Assembly: GCF_027244095.1 (NCBI RefSeq)
Contig: NC_069662.1
Location: forward strand, 56,692,001 to 56,756,000
Direction: 5' to 3'
Length of the DNA: 64,000 nt
Origin: Hemicordylus capensis
Lineage: Eukaryota > Chordata > Lepidosauria > Squamata > Cordylidae
Shown: piece by piece, positions 12,131 to 23,974 of the stretch
How positions within the stretch are numbered: the first letter of the stretch is position 1
Layout of the letters: the number at the start of each line of letters is the position of its first letter
Notes under the pieces: model-generated
Databases searched by the model: none
What the model was told of the DNA's origin: nothing
Seen by the model: only the letters and a program-made list of their open reading frames with translations
Position numbers and translations under genes: made by a program

Positions 12131-15100
12131 GTACTCCTTGCTGGAAACATTGATGGTCCTTAATTTCTAAAATGTGACGTGCTCTGTCTTTCCTCCAAGC
12201 TTTCCCCTTTAATCCCGTATACATGGGGGCTGGTTTGGTTGCTCAGTAATGGTTGAGATACACTCTGCACATGCCCCAAGACACTTCATATGTCCCAGGG
12301 TTGCTTGCTGCTGTTCAGAATTGGTTTTCATTGCATCATTACATTTCTTTTCATGCATATCCCATTGCTCCTTCAAAGGAGCTCAGAAAGGCATGCACTA
12401 TTTCTCCCCCATTTTGTCCTCACAACAACCCTGTGAGGGAGGCTGTGGAGAGAGACTGGCCCAGAGTAATCCAGTCAGCTTAATGGCTGAGTGTGAATTT
12501 GAACCTGGGCCTCCCCTGGCCCAACACACTAACTACTACACCATACTGACTCTCAGCAAGGTTCTTTCAGTCCTCAGCTCTAAGGAATTCAAATTAAGCC
12601 ATGGAGGAGGAGATCTGATGAATCTGTGGTTATTTCTCCCCCCACCCCTGCAGGATGCCTACAATTCTTTGCAGTTTGACCGGTTGTCATTGGAAACAGA
12701 CAAAGGGAAAAGCGAGCAGGATGCAACCAGACTCCAAGCAGAAGCTGAGCTTCTCTTTAGAAGTCTCCAGGAATACGAAATGGAGGCCCAAACCCAGGAA
12801 GCAGCTTTCCAGGTGTGACTCTTTTTAAAGACCAGAGTTGTGAATATTCTTTGCTTTAAAAAACCAACACCAACAAATTCTTCATCGAGGCAACCCAAGT
12901 TCTGTCCTGAGAAAGCTGAATAAAGAATGCAGTTGCAGCAAAATTGCATCGGTTTGCTTATTTTGCATTTCGTTATTTTACTTCTACAAAGTCAATGTGA
13001 AGGTTGGAGGAGAGTTATGCAGGCTGCTGAAACTTTGACCACTAGAAATCTTTCTCCCAGGTTCTGGGATTTCCCCGGGCACTGGTTTTCTTTGCAGTCC
13101 ATAAAGGTTTCAAAATGGCTTTTTGAAAGCTGGCATTTTCAGGAAGCTGAACTCTACACACCTCCTTATAAAATGCAATGTCTGCATTTGCATAGTCTGG
13201 TTTCCACATGGCAGAAGATATACAGCCCTGTCCTGAAACATGTTCTTTCTAGGGTAGAAACAAAGCCTCTTGCCTCAGCAGCCATGCACGGACCCCTCCT
13301 AGTGCCATTTTATTATCCAATCGCAGAAGTTGATATCTGAGTTCTAAAATGATTTGTGTGGGGTTTACTCCAATTCCTGCCCTCTCCAAAATCGGAGCCT
13401 CTGTCTTGCCACTATCAACCCACTTTCCCATTCTTCGGCTTCCTGGACTGCCCTTGTGATGCAAGCAGGTTCTGGGGCTGAGTAGTCATGAGCTGTAGCT
13501 CCAATATAGCTTTTCCTGTTTTCAGGCTGATAGCTTGTAATCCCACCAGGATTCTCTGGGTGTTTGGTGGGTGATGGATGGAGGTACATTGGCAAGGAAG
13601 TGCAGAGGCCTGGGATCATGAGGAATGGGGGTGCTGTAGGTAGTCTGCAACAGAAAAATCCCTCTTGCTTTCTGTTTAGCAACCAACCTTTTTCCCCCCT
13701 ACAGAAAATGATGGAGATGGAGAGGGAAACAAAAGGCCAGCTGCTACAAGAGAAGCAGGCACTAGAAGATGAATTGGAGCATCTGGAGAAATTACAAGTT
13801 GCCCAGGAAAAGCGTTACAAGGTATTGGGGAGGTGTAGTGACAGCCTCCCTTCCCTCTAAAGAGTTAACCAGAAATGAATCATATCTTGACTAACAGTCT
13901 GGTGAACTCCAGCGTAGCCAATCAGTACACCAAGTGGGTGGGACCTAGAGAGCAGTTGCTGGGAATTCTGGAAACAAGAAGGGCAGTCTTTGTTGGAGAG
14001 AAGTGCATGCAGAAAGGCTTAGTGAGGGGCAATGGATTTTGCTCCCTCATGGTTGAAGCCAGCATGGAGGTTCCTCTCATGGAATAACTCTGTAGAGCCT
14101 TAAAAGAAAGGATTGCAGGAAGCTTGATTCGCTTCAGGAATTGGGTGAGTCCAAGGAAAAGGGAATTCAGCATAGGGAATAGTTTGCTAGATTATGCATT
14201 AGAAACTTATATTTCTTTGGTGTGTATGTTTTGTATATCCCTTATACTGTTCTAGTATTGTTTACGTGCAATGTAATTGAAATAAGAAACACTAGCCTAC
14301 GCCCAACCCTACCTAGGGCATTGCAAAAGACTCTGTAAACATTTAATTGTGCCTAAGACAACCTGTTTTTGTAACCTACTAAGTATTTTTGAGTGTATCT
14401 AAGAAAGCTAGAAGCCTCAGACAGAAACAATCTGTAGTAAATGAATAAAACTGGATTTCTTAGTTATTTTTTTTCTACAAGCCTCTCCAAGTTGGTTTTT
14501 AACTCAAGAAAAGCGGGGGAGGGGTTTTACGCTGGTGCAAACGCATCCTCAAATGCTCAGCAACTATTAGTTTTCTCACCACGTGCAGGCTTGCTTGTGG
14601 AAGATTTTTGTACTTGTCCAAGAGTCAAATTAAGAGTGTGTTTTTCCTGGATTATCCCACCCCAAACCCAGAGTGTTTCTGTAGACAAAAGAGGTGGTGG
14701 TGGCGGCGGCAGCCTTTTGAACCTACAAATAAAACAGAATAGTTTTAGGAGAAGCCTAGTTAGGCAGCTCAGCAGGGATGATTCAGCATTTCTTTCCCTC
14801 ACGTAAGCTTGCTTTTAAGCCACTACAGGAGATGTGTACCTGAATGGGTTATCTACACACAGCTTTAGAAGGAAAAGGTCCATGCAGCTTTTGCTTGGTC
14901 TTTTCATGAGCTAATGGGACACCCAGCCTGAGTTAGGCTGCGTGTAAAAACCGTTGTAAGCGTTGCCTAACCCTGTTGTGAAACCTTCGTCTTAAACAAA
15001 ATTAAGGGAGCAAGCACTCCCTTAACCCCCTTTACCTGATCATGCGGCAGCACCGGCTGCTTTCAGCCATCACTGCAACACTGGTGGGCGCCTCCCCATT

Positions 15101-18100
15101 GCTGGGGGAATCCCCACAATCCACCGCACACTAGAGGTGTGCACGGTTCGCAGCTGGGCGGGGTGGCTCTTTAAGGGCGGGGGAGGGTGTACTTACCCCT
15201 CCCACCACTTTTCCCCTGCTGGCACCCCTTTTTTGAAAAGCATTTGGGGCGGCAAAAGGCTTCAGAATGTGTGATTGCGTGTGCGTATGCCGCATGCATG
15301 TCTGACGTACGCACACACACGTGATGCACACGCAGTGCGCATGCACACTTGCACATTCTGAAGCTTTTTGCAGAGCCTTCCCCCTGCCCTGCCACCTGGT
15401 AGGTCGTGTGAATGGCCCCATTGAGTCTTAATCTGAATTCTTCTCTGGGGTTTCCTGTCTGCAGAAAGTCAAGCATTGCTTAAGTCAAAGGTTCTCAAGT
15501 TTGCGGTCCCAGATATTGGAAGACTGCAACTCTTGTCATCTCTAGGCACAAGGCTATCAGAGCTATAATATTTGGTGATATTACAGATATAATAATCTGG
15601 TGATCCAAGCAATCACCAGATTATTGCAATATCTGGTGATCCAAGCAATCACCAGATTATTGCAATATCTGGTGATCCAAGCTTGAGAACCCCAGCTTAA
15701 TGTTTAAATTCAGAGGTGCTGTAGCTATCTATGAATCACAATTCTGCCTCCAAGTCCAGGTATGGAGGCTCGTCTTCAGCATTCTGCGTATGCATAAAGC
15801 ACTCTGTACGTTAGAAGTGCTTTGCATGTTTCCAATGGAACATTGACCTTGAAAACAGGTTCTGGGAGCTGAACTCTCACTCCTTACTTCTGACTCTAAT
15901 TAAGCTCTGAAAGAAGGGGGATGGGTGGGAAGAGGCTCTTTGCGTTGGGGTGGGGTCTTGGTTCTGTGATGAATTTGCAAGACCTGGCAGGAAAAATCTA
16001 TTCACTACCAACCTTGTTTCTGTTCCAGGAGCCACCTGCTCTTCCTGAGAGGATTATGGTGTTCAAAGGCCAGGTGGGAGATGGGTTGGAGGCAACATTG
16101 CCTGATAAACTGACTGTTGTGCCACAGATCCGATATCCTGTGCCTGGAGGATCAGCTCTCGTCACGTTTGAGGATCCTGAAGGTAGGAGAAGCAGCTCCT
16201 GATTACACTCTGAAAGTCTGATACCCGATGAGCACCACAGTGGTGACCATCAGCTGTGAAACATAGCTGGAGGCAAAGACTGAAGAACAGGAAAATATTG
16301 TGGGAACGCTAGACTTTACAAACTGAAAAACATAGTTCAGTTGAAATAATTGGCTGCAGACTGTAAGATACGAATTTAGCTTCCACTTCTGCTATAGACT
16401 CTTTGTTTGGCTTTGGGCAAGTTACTCTCTCTTTCAGCCTCTGGTCCTCAGTCTTGGGGAAAAAGGTCTAATAGGGGCCTAACTCACTGAGGGGGTGTGA
16501 CGGCATGATACTTGTTGCAAATTAAGAATGCTCCATAAATAAGTAATATTAGCAGGAATGATGGATTTGAGGTCTTGGATTAAAGAAGAAAAGGAGCCAT
16601 GCAGTCCTGGAATTGGTTTTCCGTATTCCTCCCATGTCCCCACATTGGTGGAATTAGAGTACACAAATTCCAAGGCAGTAGGTCTGATTTATAGGCAGGC
16701 TTGGGCCTAGCACCAACTTCTCTTTAGAAGTTAAGCAGCTGCCTAAGGCTTAATTCTCATTGAGGTGGTAAATCTGTTTCTAGACTGTACCAGTTTAGAC
16801 TGCAGGTGGTGAGACTGTATAACTTCAGTTCTCTTCCATACAAAAATAAACAAACACTCCACAAAGGAAACTAGCATGTCAGGGTGAAGAGCTCTAGCTT
16901 AGAATTTTCACTGACAACTCATTTTCTGTGTGGAGGGTGTTTTAGTAATGTGAACCCTCACCTGAAATGGTGGTCAAGCCCAGAGACATAAGAAGAGCCC
17001 TGCTAGATCAGGCCAAAGGCCTACCTAGTCCTGTGTCCTGATTCCCACAGTGGCCAAAGAGATGCCTCTGTGAGTCCGCTGTCAAACTCCCAGGGGCCGA
17101 GGTGGGCTTCTAGCCCTTCTTGAACTCCAGAATGACTGGAGTACCCCCCCAAAAGGGAACACCCAGGGGAGGAGGTTAGCTTGTCACCTGAGTCCTCCTC
17201 CTGGCTTGCTGCATTCAGCCAGTTCCCTCTCCTGGAGAACTCCTGGCTCCCATACTCAGAAGCTGCTCCTCATCAGCAGCTGCCTTGTCTTTAAATACCC
17301 CAGTGCAGAGCTGACAGGGCTTAAAAGCCTACTTCCAGCTCTGCCCCCTTCCTGACCTTGCTTCCTGTTTCCTGCTACACCCAACCTAGCTGTCTCCCTA
17401 GAGCTGTTTCCTGCAGCTCTCCCAGCCTTGCCCTCTCAACCCTACTGGGATCCAACCATCCTGGGCCCTTCTCACACACACTGCCCGCTAAAGAGAAGGA
17501 AGCCTCAGAGGAGGGATGCCATGCCCTTCTCCCGACTCCACAGGGCCACCCAAGCAACCAGGTAACATGGCATCCCGACATCCACAAATAGGAGTTGAAG
17601 GTCATACTGCTCTCCTGTTGCTCCCCAGCAGCCAATGTCCTGCCTCTGAACCTGGAGGTAACATGTAGCCAGAAACAGAATTGTCCTCCATGAATTTGTC
17701 TAATCTCCTTTTAAAGTCATTTAAGCTTGTAACCCATCATCACATCTTGTGGCAGCCAATTCCATAAATTAACTCTACTCTGTGAAGAAGTACTTTCTTT
17801 TGTCTGTCCGAAATCTTCTGCTAGTCACCTTCATTCGATGACCCCGGTTCTCTTATTTTGAGGGAGAAAAACTCTTCTCTTTCCACTCCCTCCATACCAT
17901 ATAGAAGTCTATGGGCCTCAGCCATGTTCCAGCTTAGTTGCCCATTTTCCCTAATATAAAAGCCCTAAACATTGCAACCTTTCCTTATAAAGAAGATACT
18001 CTAGTCCCCTGATCACTTTGACTGCACTTTTCTTTACCTTTTCCAGTCCCACCATATCCTTTTTGAGATGCAGCAACCAGAACTTTACACAGTGTTCCAG

Positions 18101-21100
18101 TTGTGGCCAAACCATAGATTTATATAAAGGTGTTACTTATTTTCAATCCATTTCAAATCCCCATTGATTTACCACTTCTGCAAGAACTCGGCATGGCTGT
18201 AGGCCTTGGGTCTTTAGATGCTATTGGACTACAACTCCCACCATTCCCAGCCACAGTGGCCTTTAGCTGGGGATGATGGGAGTGTAGTTCAATAACATCT
18301 GGAGACCCAACATTGAGAACTCTTGCTGCAGACAGAGATGAGAGGTGTGCAACTGCAGAACAAGATGTAGTATAGAACATTCCCCATGTGCAGCATTATT
18401 CGGAGAGAGGATAAAGGGTTCTTGTGGGGTGTCCCTCTTGGCACAGCAGGAACCCCTGTATAAAATCTCCACTTCCAAATATAGGAAGGGACCTATCTGA
18501 TCACCCAGCTGCCATTTCTGTCTCGGGGGATCGAGTTCTCCAAGCTAATTTAGCCAAATGTTACCTCAGCTTGCTTTGCAAGGCCTCCCATGATGGAAGA
18601 TTTTACAACCCCTCAGGCAATAAAATAGATGGGAAAATTTCTTTCACTATTTAAAAGATGTATATTCTGTGGCTTACAAAATTAAAAGTAAGCAATAAAG
18701 GGCAATTAACAACAACATACCTAAAAGGAAACTAAAAAATGCAGCTCAAAGTACAAAAACAAAACCCGCAGACACCTGAGAGAAAAACTGAAACAGTTTA
18801 GCTTCCTGATCTAAATGTTTACCCTCACAATCTTTATTGGACTGCCTTGTGAATTTACCAAATTCTGTCTTTTCCAGCCTTCTCTAAGTTGGACATAATT
18901 ATAAACATAAGAACAGCCCTGCTAGATCAGGCCCAAGGCCCCTCCATTCCAGCATCCTTTTTCACACAGAAGCCCACCAGATGTCTCTTGGAAGCCGACG
19001 GGCAAGAGCTGAGGGCATGCCCTCTCTCCTACTGCTACTCCCCTGCAACTGGTATTTAGAGGCATCTAGCCTCAGAGGCTGGAGGTGGCCTATAGCCACC
19101 AAACTAGTAGCTATTGATAGACTTGTTCTCCATGAATTTGTCTAAGCCCCTTTTAAAGCCATGGTACCTGGGTGAGCAAGAAAGCAAGGGATGAAAAAGG
19201 ATAGCTAGGGTTGAATTGTTCTTTTTTGTTCCTTCCTTCTCCCTGCCTCCATTAGTTGCCAAGAGAATCATCGCAATGAGGAAGCATCGGATTCAGCTGG
19301 ATGAGTGCAGCTATGTGAATGTAAAAGTTGAGCCAGTGGAGTTGTTTCTGCCCTCTTCCTTAGAGGTGGGTTCTGCAGCCTTTGGCTTTGAGGTGGTGGT
19401 GGGGGGGGGGAGTGGATTGAGTTTTACACCACTGGTAATGGGTGCGAAACCCATAATAAACAGGGATTTGTGTGCTGGAAAAGAAGAATCCAAATTCTGC
19501 ATCAAGAAAAACTGGGTTCTGTGACTAGAACATTCAAATTAGCATTTTGCTTCTCTTGCATAATTTATTCTGCATTGAAGCCCCACCTCCAGGCCTGTGC
19601 AAAACCTGCTCAGTGCATTGGTGCCCCCCTGCCGGTTTCTGCAGTTTCAGGCACACTGTCCCACATGTTTTCAAGCCTGTCTCTGCACCCCAAGGGATTA
19701 GAAATTGAGGGTTAGACATTACAGTGAGAGGTCCATTATTGGATCTCTTGCTTTTTTTGAGAAGTTCAGTAGCAACTCTGAATGGTGCCATTGAAGTGTG
19801 ATTGCGTACAGGGCAATTCAGCATCGGTAGCTTTGCTGAGTCTCAGTTCTTCGCATTCTGTGTTCCTTTGCAGCATATCTCCCTCTTTGACTGCACAACA
19901 GATGCAGGGGATTCTGCAATGTTTATGCATGTGGAACTCCATGCCTCTTCTGAAGGACTGAAAAAGATAAATATTTCGTATCCCACTGAAATCTACATCA
20001 GTTTCTTCAGGTGCCAGCACTGATCTTTGCGGCACTAGCCCTGCAGAAAGCTGAAGAAGATTTTTCATTCCTAGCCCTAGATGTATAGGTTCATGCATCA
20101 AACCCTGGTTCAGCTGCTCTGACTTTATGGTAATAAAGGGAAAGCCAACCTTTCCATATTGGTGCATTTAATGTATTATTATTATTATTATTTCTTGTTT
20201 GCACAGTTAGACAGGTGTTATTGACTGGTTTGTTTTATCCAGAAATCGAGTCCTTCCCAAGGGATGGCTGAATTTTATTATGAATATTTATTATCAGTAA
20301 TTATACTGCCCCTCCAAAAATGGCTCAGGGCAGTTTACACAGAGAAATAATAAATAAATAAATAAGATGGATCCCTGCCCCCAAAGTGCTCACAATCTAA
20401 AAAGAAACATAAGATAGACACCAGCAACAGTCACTGGAGGAACTGTGCTGGGGGTGGATAGGACCAGTTACTCTCTCCCTGCTAAATAGAGAGAATCACC
20501 ATGTTAAAAGGTGCCTCTTTGTCAAGTTAGCAGGGGTATCTTTAATAATTTTGTAGAAGAGGGAATTTTGGGCTGAAGGAGTCTGAAAAGCTGCATCTGC
20601 CAACATAACATCGTCTGCAGGGCGCTGAAGCCCCCTCACTTCCCACCACTGGAATTCTGATTGTGCCTTTCTCCTGGTCTCTGGAATTTCAACAGGCTTT
20701 CTGCTCACACCAGTTCAAGCAATCTGCGCCATAAGGGCTAGAAACTTGCTCTTCCCCCTACTTAAACAAAAAACGCAAGCTACAATTTCTAGGAAGTTAT
20801 GCACTTGGGGTCCTGTTCTGCACACTTTCTGCACTCCTGCAGAATGGCAGCATTCATGGAACCATGACTGTATGAGAGCCTTAATGTTGGAAGAGTAGTT
20901 CTTGCTGTGCAGAAAATGCTGAACAGGCCCTTGGACTCTCCCTCGCCAATTCTGATGGACTTGCCTCCCCAGCTATGCTGAGATGTGGTCATCTGTTTCT
21001 TATTTCCTGAGGTTTCTTCCTCTCACCCACAGATCTCCCTGGAACAGAGTTCTCGGCGAGTCCTGGTGTCAGGACTGGAGGGCCTGTCTGTGCCGGAGGA

Positions 21101-23974
21101 ACTGCTGCTTGACAAACTGGAGCTCTTTTTCAGTAAGCCCAAGAATGACGGTGGCGAAGTGGAGCATGTGGAGCTACTGAGGGACTCTGGCCATGTGACT
21201 CTGACTTTCGTAAAGGACACAGGTATGCAGAAATGCAGGGAGGGCTATATGCTCCTGCGGAATGGCGGGGAGCATTTCTTCTGCTCACAGATGTGGCGTG
21301 GGATGGATAAACATGTCTGAATTTGTCAAGTGGTTCAGGTAGCTCAGCATTTGGTCTACAGGAGAACATTGTTAATCATGACCAGGTAATTGGCATTTGG
21401 GAAGAGGATGGCTAAAAAAGGGTTAACCTTTCATATCTGCGGGTCAGGAGTGGCTGGAAATTACCTCGGAAGTCATTTCTGGCCACCATTTTGAGGTCAG
21501 GAGCCTCAAAAATGGCTCCTTTTAAAAGAAATAAAGAAACTGTGATTTTCACACAATGTTTTACTATTCAGGAGCACTGTTGGGGACCTGTGAAGCATGG
21601 TCGGCCACTTCCCCCTGCATTTAAAGGGCAACTTTCCCCTTTGGGGGGGGGGCATTTTCCCAACCTCCAGGAACCTAACTCCATTTGCATTGGCCCAATG
21701 CCTCCATATTCATGGTTTCTGTATTCGCAGTAGTGGATGGAGAATGGAACCCCCACGAATATGGAGGTTCTCCTGTACTTAAAACTTTCCCAGGGTGCCA
21801 CATAAAGCCAGGGTAGGATTTATGACAGTCGTCACCTGCTTGTTCTTGAACATGGTGGCTGAACTTTCAGCTTTTAAGGGTAGCTGCCATCAACAGACTG
21901 ACCATCTGCATATTTATCAGATCCCTTTTTACATTTGTGGGTTCCCTTTTTACATTTGTGGGAACCCACCATTGCAGTGGGTTCCATAGCTACTTGTGTA
22001 TAATGTGAAGAAATGCTTCCTTTTGTTTGTTTTTAAATCTGTTCCCTCACGAAGAGAATTTTTCTTTTTCTATTCACTTTCCCCAGTACCATCTCTTCGT
22101 TCTTTCCCCACTTCCCCCTTTTTGGGGCGGGGCAGGGTGGAGCTATAGAAGCCTAACAAGGGAGGTTATCATTTCAACACGCCCTTCTTCAATTCATCTA
22201 TTATTTCTTAAGATTTATTTAGCCACAGTATTTTTGTTTAAGCTGTCATTCAGTTAACAGCTGGGGTTAAATAAACATATGGTTTAATTGCTTTCATTTC
22301 TGTATTAATGGGGTTGTCGCTCTGTGGAGAAAAATAATAAACTGCTGTGTACTCCAAGCCTTTTGGAAGGGTGGATAAAAAAACTGAAATAAAGTAACAT
22401 CTGTGCTAGGCCCTGTACTGTGCATTCTCCCCCTCCCCCCAATGTCTTTGTACTACAGTCCACCTTGTTCATTTTTTGAGATAGAGTTAATTAGAATTAT
22501 ACCATCTTCTGAAAGCAGCCAGGGTGACCCAAGGGACAGTAACTTCATTCATGCATCTGTCACAGATCTCAAGTGTGGTCTTTCTTCCCTCCATTCTCCA
22601 GTGGCCGAGCAGCTTGTTCAAAGAGGCCGGTTTCAGGTGCCCATTGGGAAAGAAGCACATGAGGTCAAGGTGTCACCCTATGTAGGTGGGACAATCACAG
22701 ACCTACAGGTGAGGATGAACATGTGTTTGATCCCTCTCTTGTTTAATGTCACCATCTCTAACTCTTTATATAAAGGAGAATTTCTTCACATCCCCAGCAG
22801 TGTTCCCTCTAACAGGGATTCCCTGGTGTTGTTGACTACAACTCCCAGAATTCCCAGCTGCAATAGCTTTTGCTTGGGAGTTATAGTCAACAATATCTGG
22901 GAATCCCGGTTAGAGGGAACACTGATATCCAGATATGAGGCATAGTCAGCCTGAGTGTGATCTCCAAAGAATGATGCGTGACTTATTTCCCACTCACAGG
23001 CTCTCAAGCCCTGCCATAAGAAATTTTGTCATGACTAGCGTCGTTGATTTAAAGGGAATTTAATCATGACTAACGTCCTTGGGGTACAACCTATACATTT
23101 GAGTCATTTCAAGGAAACTTTAATTGGGTGCAACTAGGAACATAGGGAACTGCCATATACTGAGTCAGACCATTGGTCTATCTAGCTCAGTATTGTCTTC
23201 ACAGACTGGCAGTGGCTTCTCCAAGGTTGCAGGCAGGAATCTCTCTCAGCCCTATCTTGGAGAAGCCAGGGAGGGAACTTGAAACCTTCTGCTCTTCCCA
23301 GAGCGGCTCCATCCCCTGAGGGGAAGATCTTGCAGTGCTCACACATCAAGTCTCCCATTCATATGCAACCAGGGCAGACCCTGCTTAGCTATGGGGACAT
23401 GTTATGCTTGCTACCACAAGACCAGCTCTCCTCTCCCATAACTCTCCTTTCTAGTAACTCTACCCTGTTACTAGATCCTTGCCTAAGGATTTATTAAACA
23501 CATGGGATTTTGTTTCTCACTGTATTGCAGTAGGGTCAGAAAGCACACACACACTCTTCCCGCCCCCTGCCCCCCAATCTTGGGTCCTACCTCCTCTGGA
23601 AATCACAAGACACTGCATAAAATCAGCTGTCAGAACAATTGAATTAGAGATCTTGGATCCTGTTAACATTTTAGCAGATCTGCTGCTGCTTGGGGGTGTG
23701 CATTGATCAAATACCACTGTAAGGTTTTGGCATTGTTTCACTCTGGCCTAAACCCTCTTTCTTTCCATCCCAGTTCTGTCCTTCAGTATGTGCTCGGACT
23801 GTCCTGCTGTCAGGAATTCCGGATGTCATGGAAGAGGAGTTAATGTGTGAAGCCTTGGAGATCCACTTCCAGAAGCCCAGCAAGGGTGGGGGAGAGGTAG
23901 AAGATGTTGCTTACAATCCTGCTGGGCACTGTGCAGTAGCCATCTTTGACAAGGAGGAGGAGGAAGAGGACTGA
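12101..23974 (+). CDS. IFI35: interferon-induced protein 35 (IFP35), eight coding exons
   Basis: Coding exons: 12101-12130, 12654-12812, 13705-13821, 16029-16182, 19256-19365, 21033-21222, 22602-22708, 23774-23974 (1068 nt, 355 residues). Residues about 11-102 are Glu/Gln/Leu-rich and look like a coiled coil. About 103-190 is an NMI/IFP35-type module (FEDPEG|VAKRI), 191-289 a second one (RRVLVSGLEGL...DGGEVEHVELL...VAEQL), and 290-355 a half module (RTVLLSGIP...KGGGEVEDV) ending in an acidic EEEEED tail. Human IFP35 is about 286 residues; the extra length here is mainly the N-terminal coiled coil. IFP35 pairs with NMI and acts in interferon and innate signalling, mostly in the cytoplasm. All introns are GT-AG. 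Position between RPL27 and VAT1 matches the human locus. No disabling change seen. Confidence 0.92.
12350..12555 (-). repeat. MIR-like tRNA SINE
   Basis: Antisense copy with 'cacaacaaccctgtgaggga', 'gactggcccagagtaatcca', 'gaatttgaacctgggcctcc', 'ctaactactacaccatactg'. Present in the IFI35 intron just before exon 3; a long open frame that runs through it into exon 3 is not coding upstream of 12654. Confidence 0.75.
14930..15425. repeat. unclassified GC-rich repeat-like segment with alternating purine-pyrimidine tract
   Basis: The text 'actagaggtgtgcacggttc' and its GC-rich sequel look like an interspersed element, but I cannot assign a family. About 15270-15350 is rich in GT/GC/CA alternation (Z-DNA-prone). 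Lies in IFI35 intron. Confidence 0.35.
15485..15697. mobile_element. hAT-like MITE with tandem palindromic core
   Basis: Ends 'caaaggttctcaagtttgcg' and 'gatccaagcttgagaacccc' are the inverted ends of the MITE family at 9725. The core holds about two and a half copies of a 36-bp unit (about 15592-15680), each itself palindromic ('tctggtgat' against 'atcaccaga'). Confidence 0.65.
16982..18140 (-). repeat. CR1 LINE fragment, interrupted by an unclassified insert
   Basis: Antisense CR1 3' region. 16982-17090 gives 'cataagaagagccctgctag' and 'cacagtggcc'. 17640-18140 gives 'tccatgaatttgtctaatct', 'tgtgaagaagtactttc', 'gatgaccccggttct', 'accttttccagtcccac' and 'tagatttatataaagg', the order known from vertebrate CR1 copies. 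Between about 17090 and 17640 lies sequence not belonging to CR1, of unknown type. It is GC-rich with many CT tracts and has no recognised gene. Confidence 0.75.
18196..18331. mobile_element. palindromic hAT-like MITE
   Basis: Inverted halves 'ttggactacaactcccacca' and 'gatgatgggagtgtagttca' lie between 'ccttgggtctttagatg' and 'catctggagacccaacattg'. Same family as 9725. Confidence 0.7.
18895..19165 (-). repeat. CR1 LINE fragment
   Basis: Antisense CR1: 'aacataagaacagccctgct', 'gggcatgccctctctcctac', 'ctcccctgcaactggtattt', 'ctggaggtggcctatagcca', 'ctccatgaatttgtctaagc'. It ends about 90 bases before IFI35 exon 6. Confidence 0.8.
20285..20535 (-). repeat. LINE 3'-end repeat (CR1/L2 type)
   Basis: The best uninterrupted copy of the family at 205: 'actgcccctccaaaaatggc', 'aataaataaataagatgga', 'aaaaagaaacataagataga', 'gtgctgggggtggatagga', 'aaaaggtgcctctttgtca'. 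Confidence 0.75.
21570..21780. repeat. unclassified MITE-like repeat
   Basis: The inverted segments 'cctccatattcatggtttct' and 'cccccacgaatatggaggtt' enclose a central 'gtggatggagaatgga'. It looks like a short palindromic non-autonomous DNA element; family not assigned. Confidence 0.4.
22798..22924. mobile_element. 127-bp palindromic hAT-like MITE
   Basis: Inverted ends CAGTGTTCCCTCTAAC / gttagagggaacactg with body 'gttgactacaactcccagaa' pairing to 'ttatagtcaacaatatctgg'. Flanks atccccag / atatccag look like a diverged 8-bp target duplication. A second copy lies nested in a SINE at 59973. It starts 89 bases after the IFI35 exon 8 donor. Confidence 0.8.
23137..23432 (+). repeat. interspersed repeat (same family as 4780 and 47513)
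   Basis: Well-preserved copy from 'aggaacatagggaactgcca' to 'caagaccagctctcct'. No tRNA-like boxes or target duplication could be confirmed by eye, so class is open. Confidence 0.75.

Noticed and set aside
12249-12653. Open frame running upstream of IFI35 exon 3 as a possible longer N-terminus
   Set aside because: It runs through an antisense MIR-like SINE and the polypyrimidine tract of a good acceptor at 12653; the ten-codon exon at 12101 fits the splice phases better.
19862-20023. Extra IFI35 exon after an acceptor-like 'cctttgcag' reading HISLFDC...
   Set aside because: No good donor, no similarity to IFP35, and joining exon 19256-19365 directly to 21033 keeps the NID alignment and frame.
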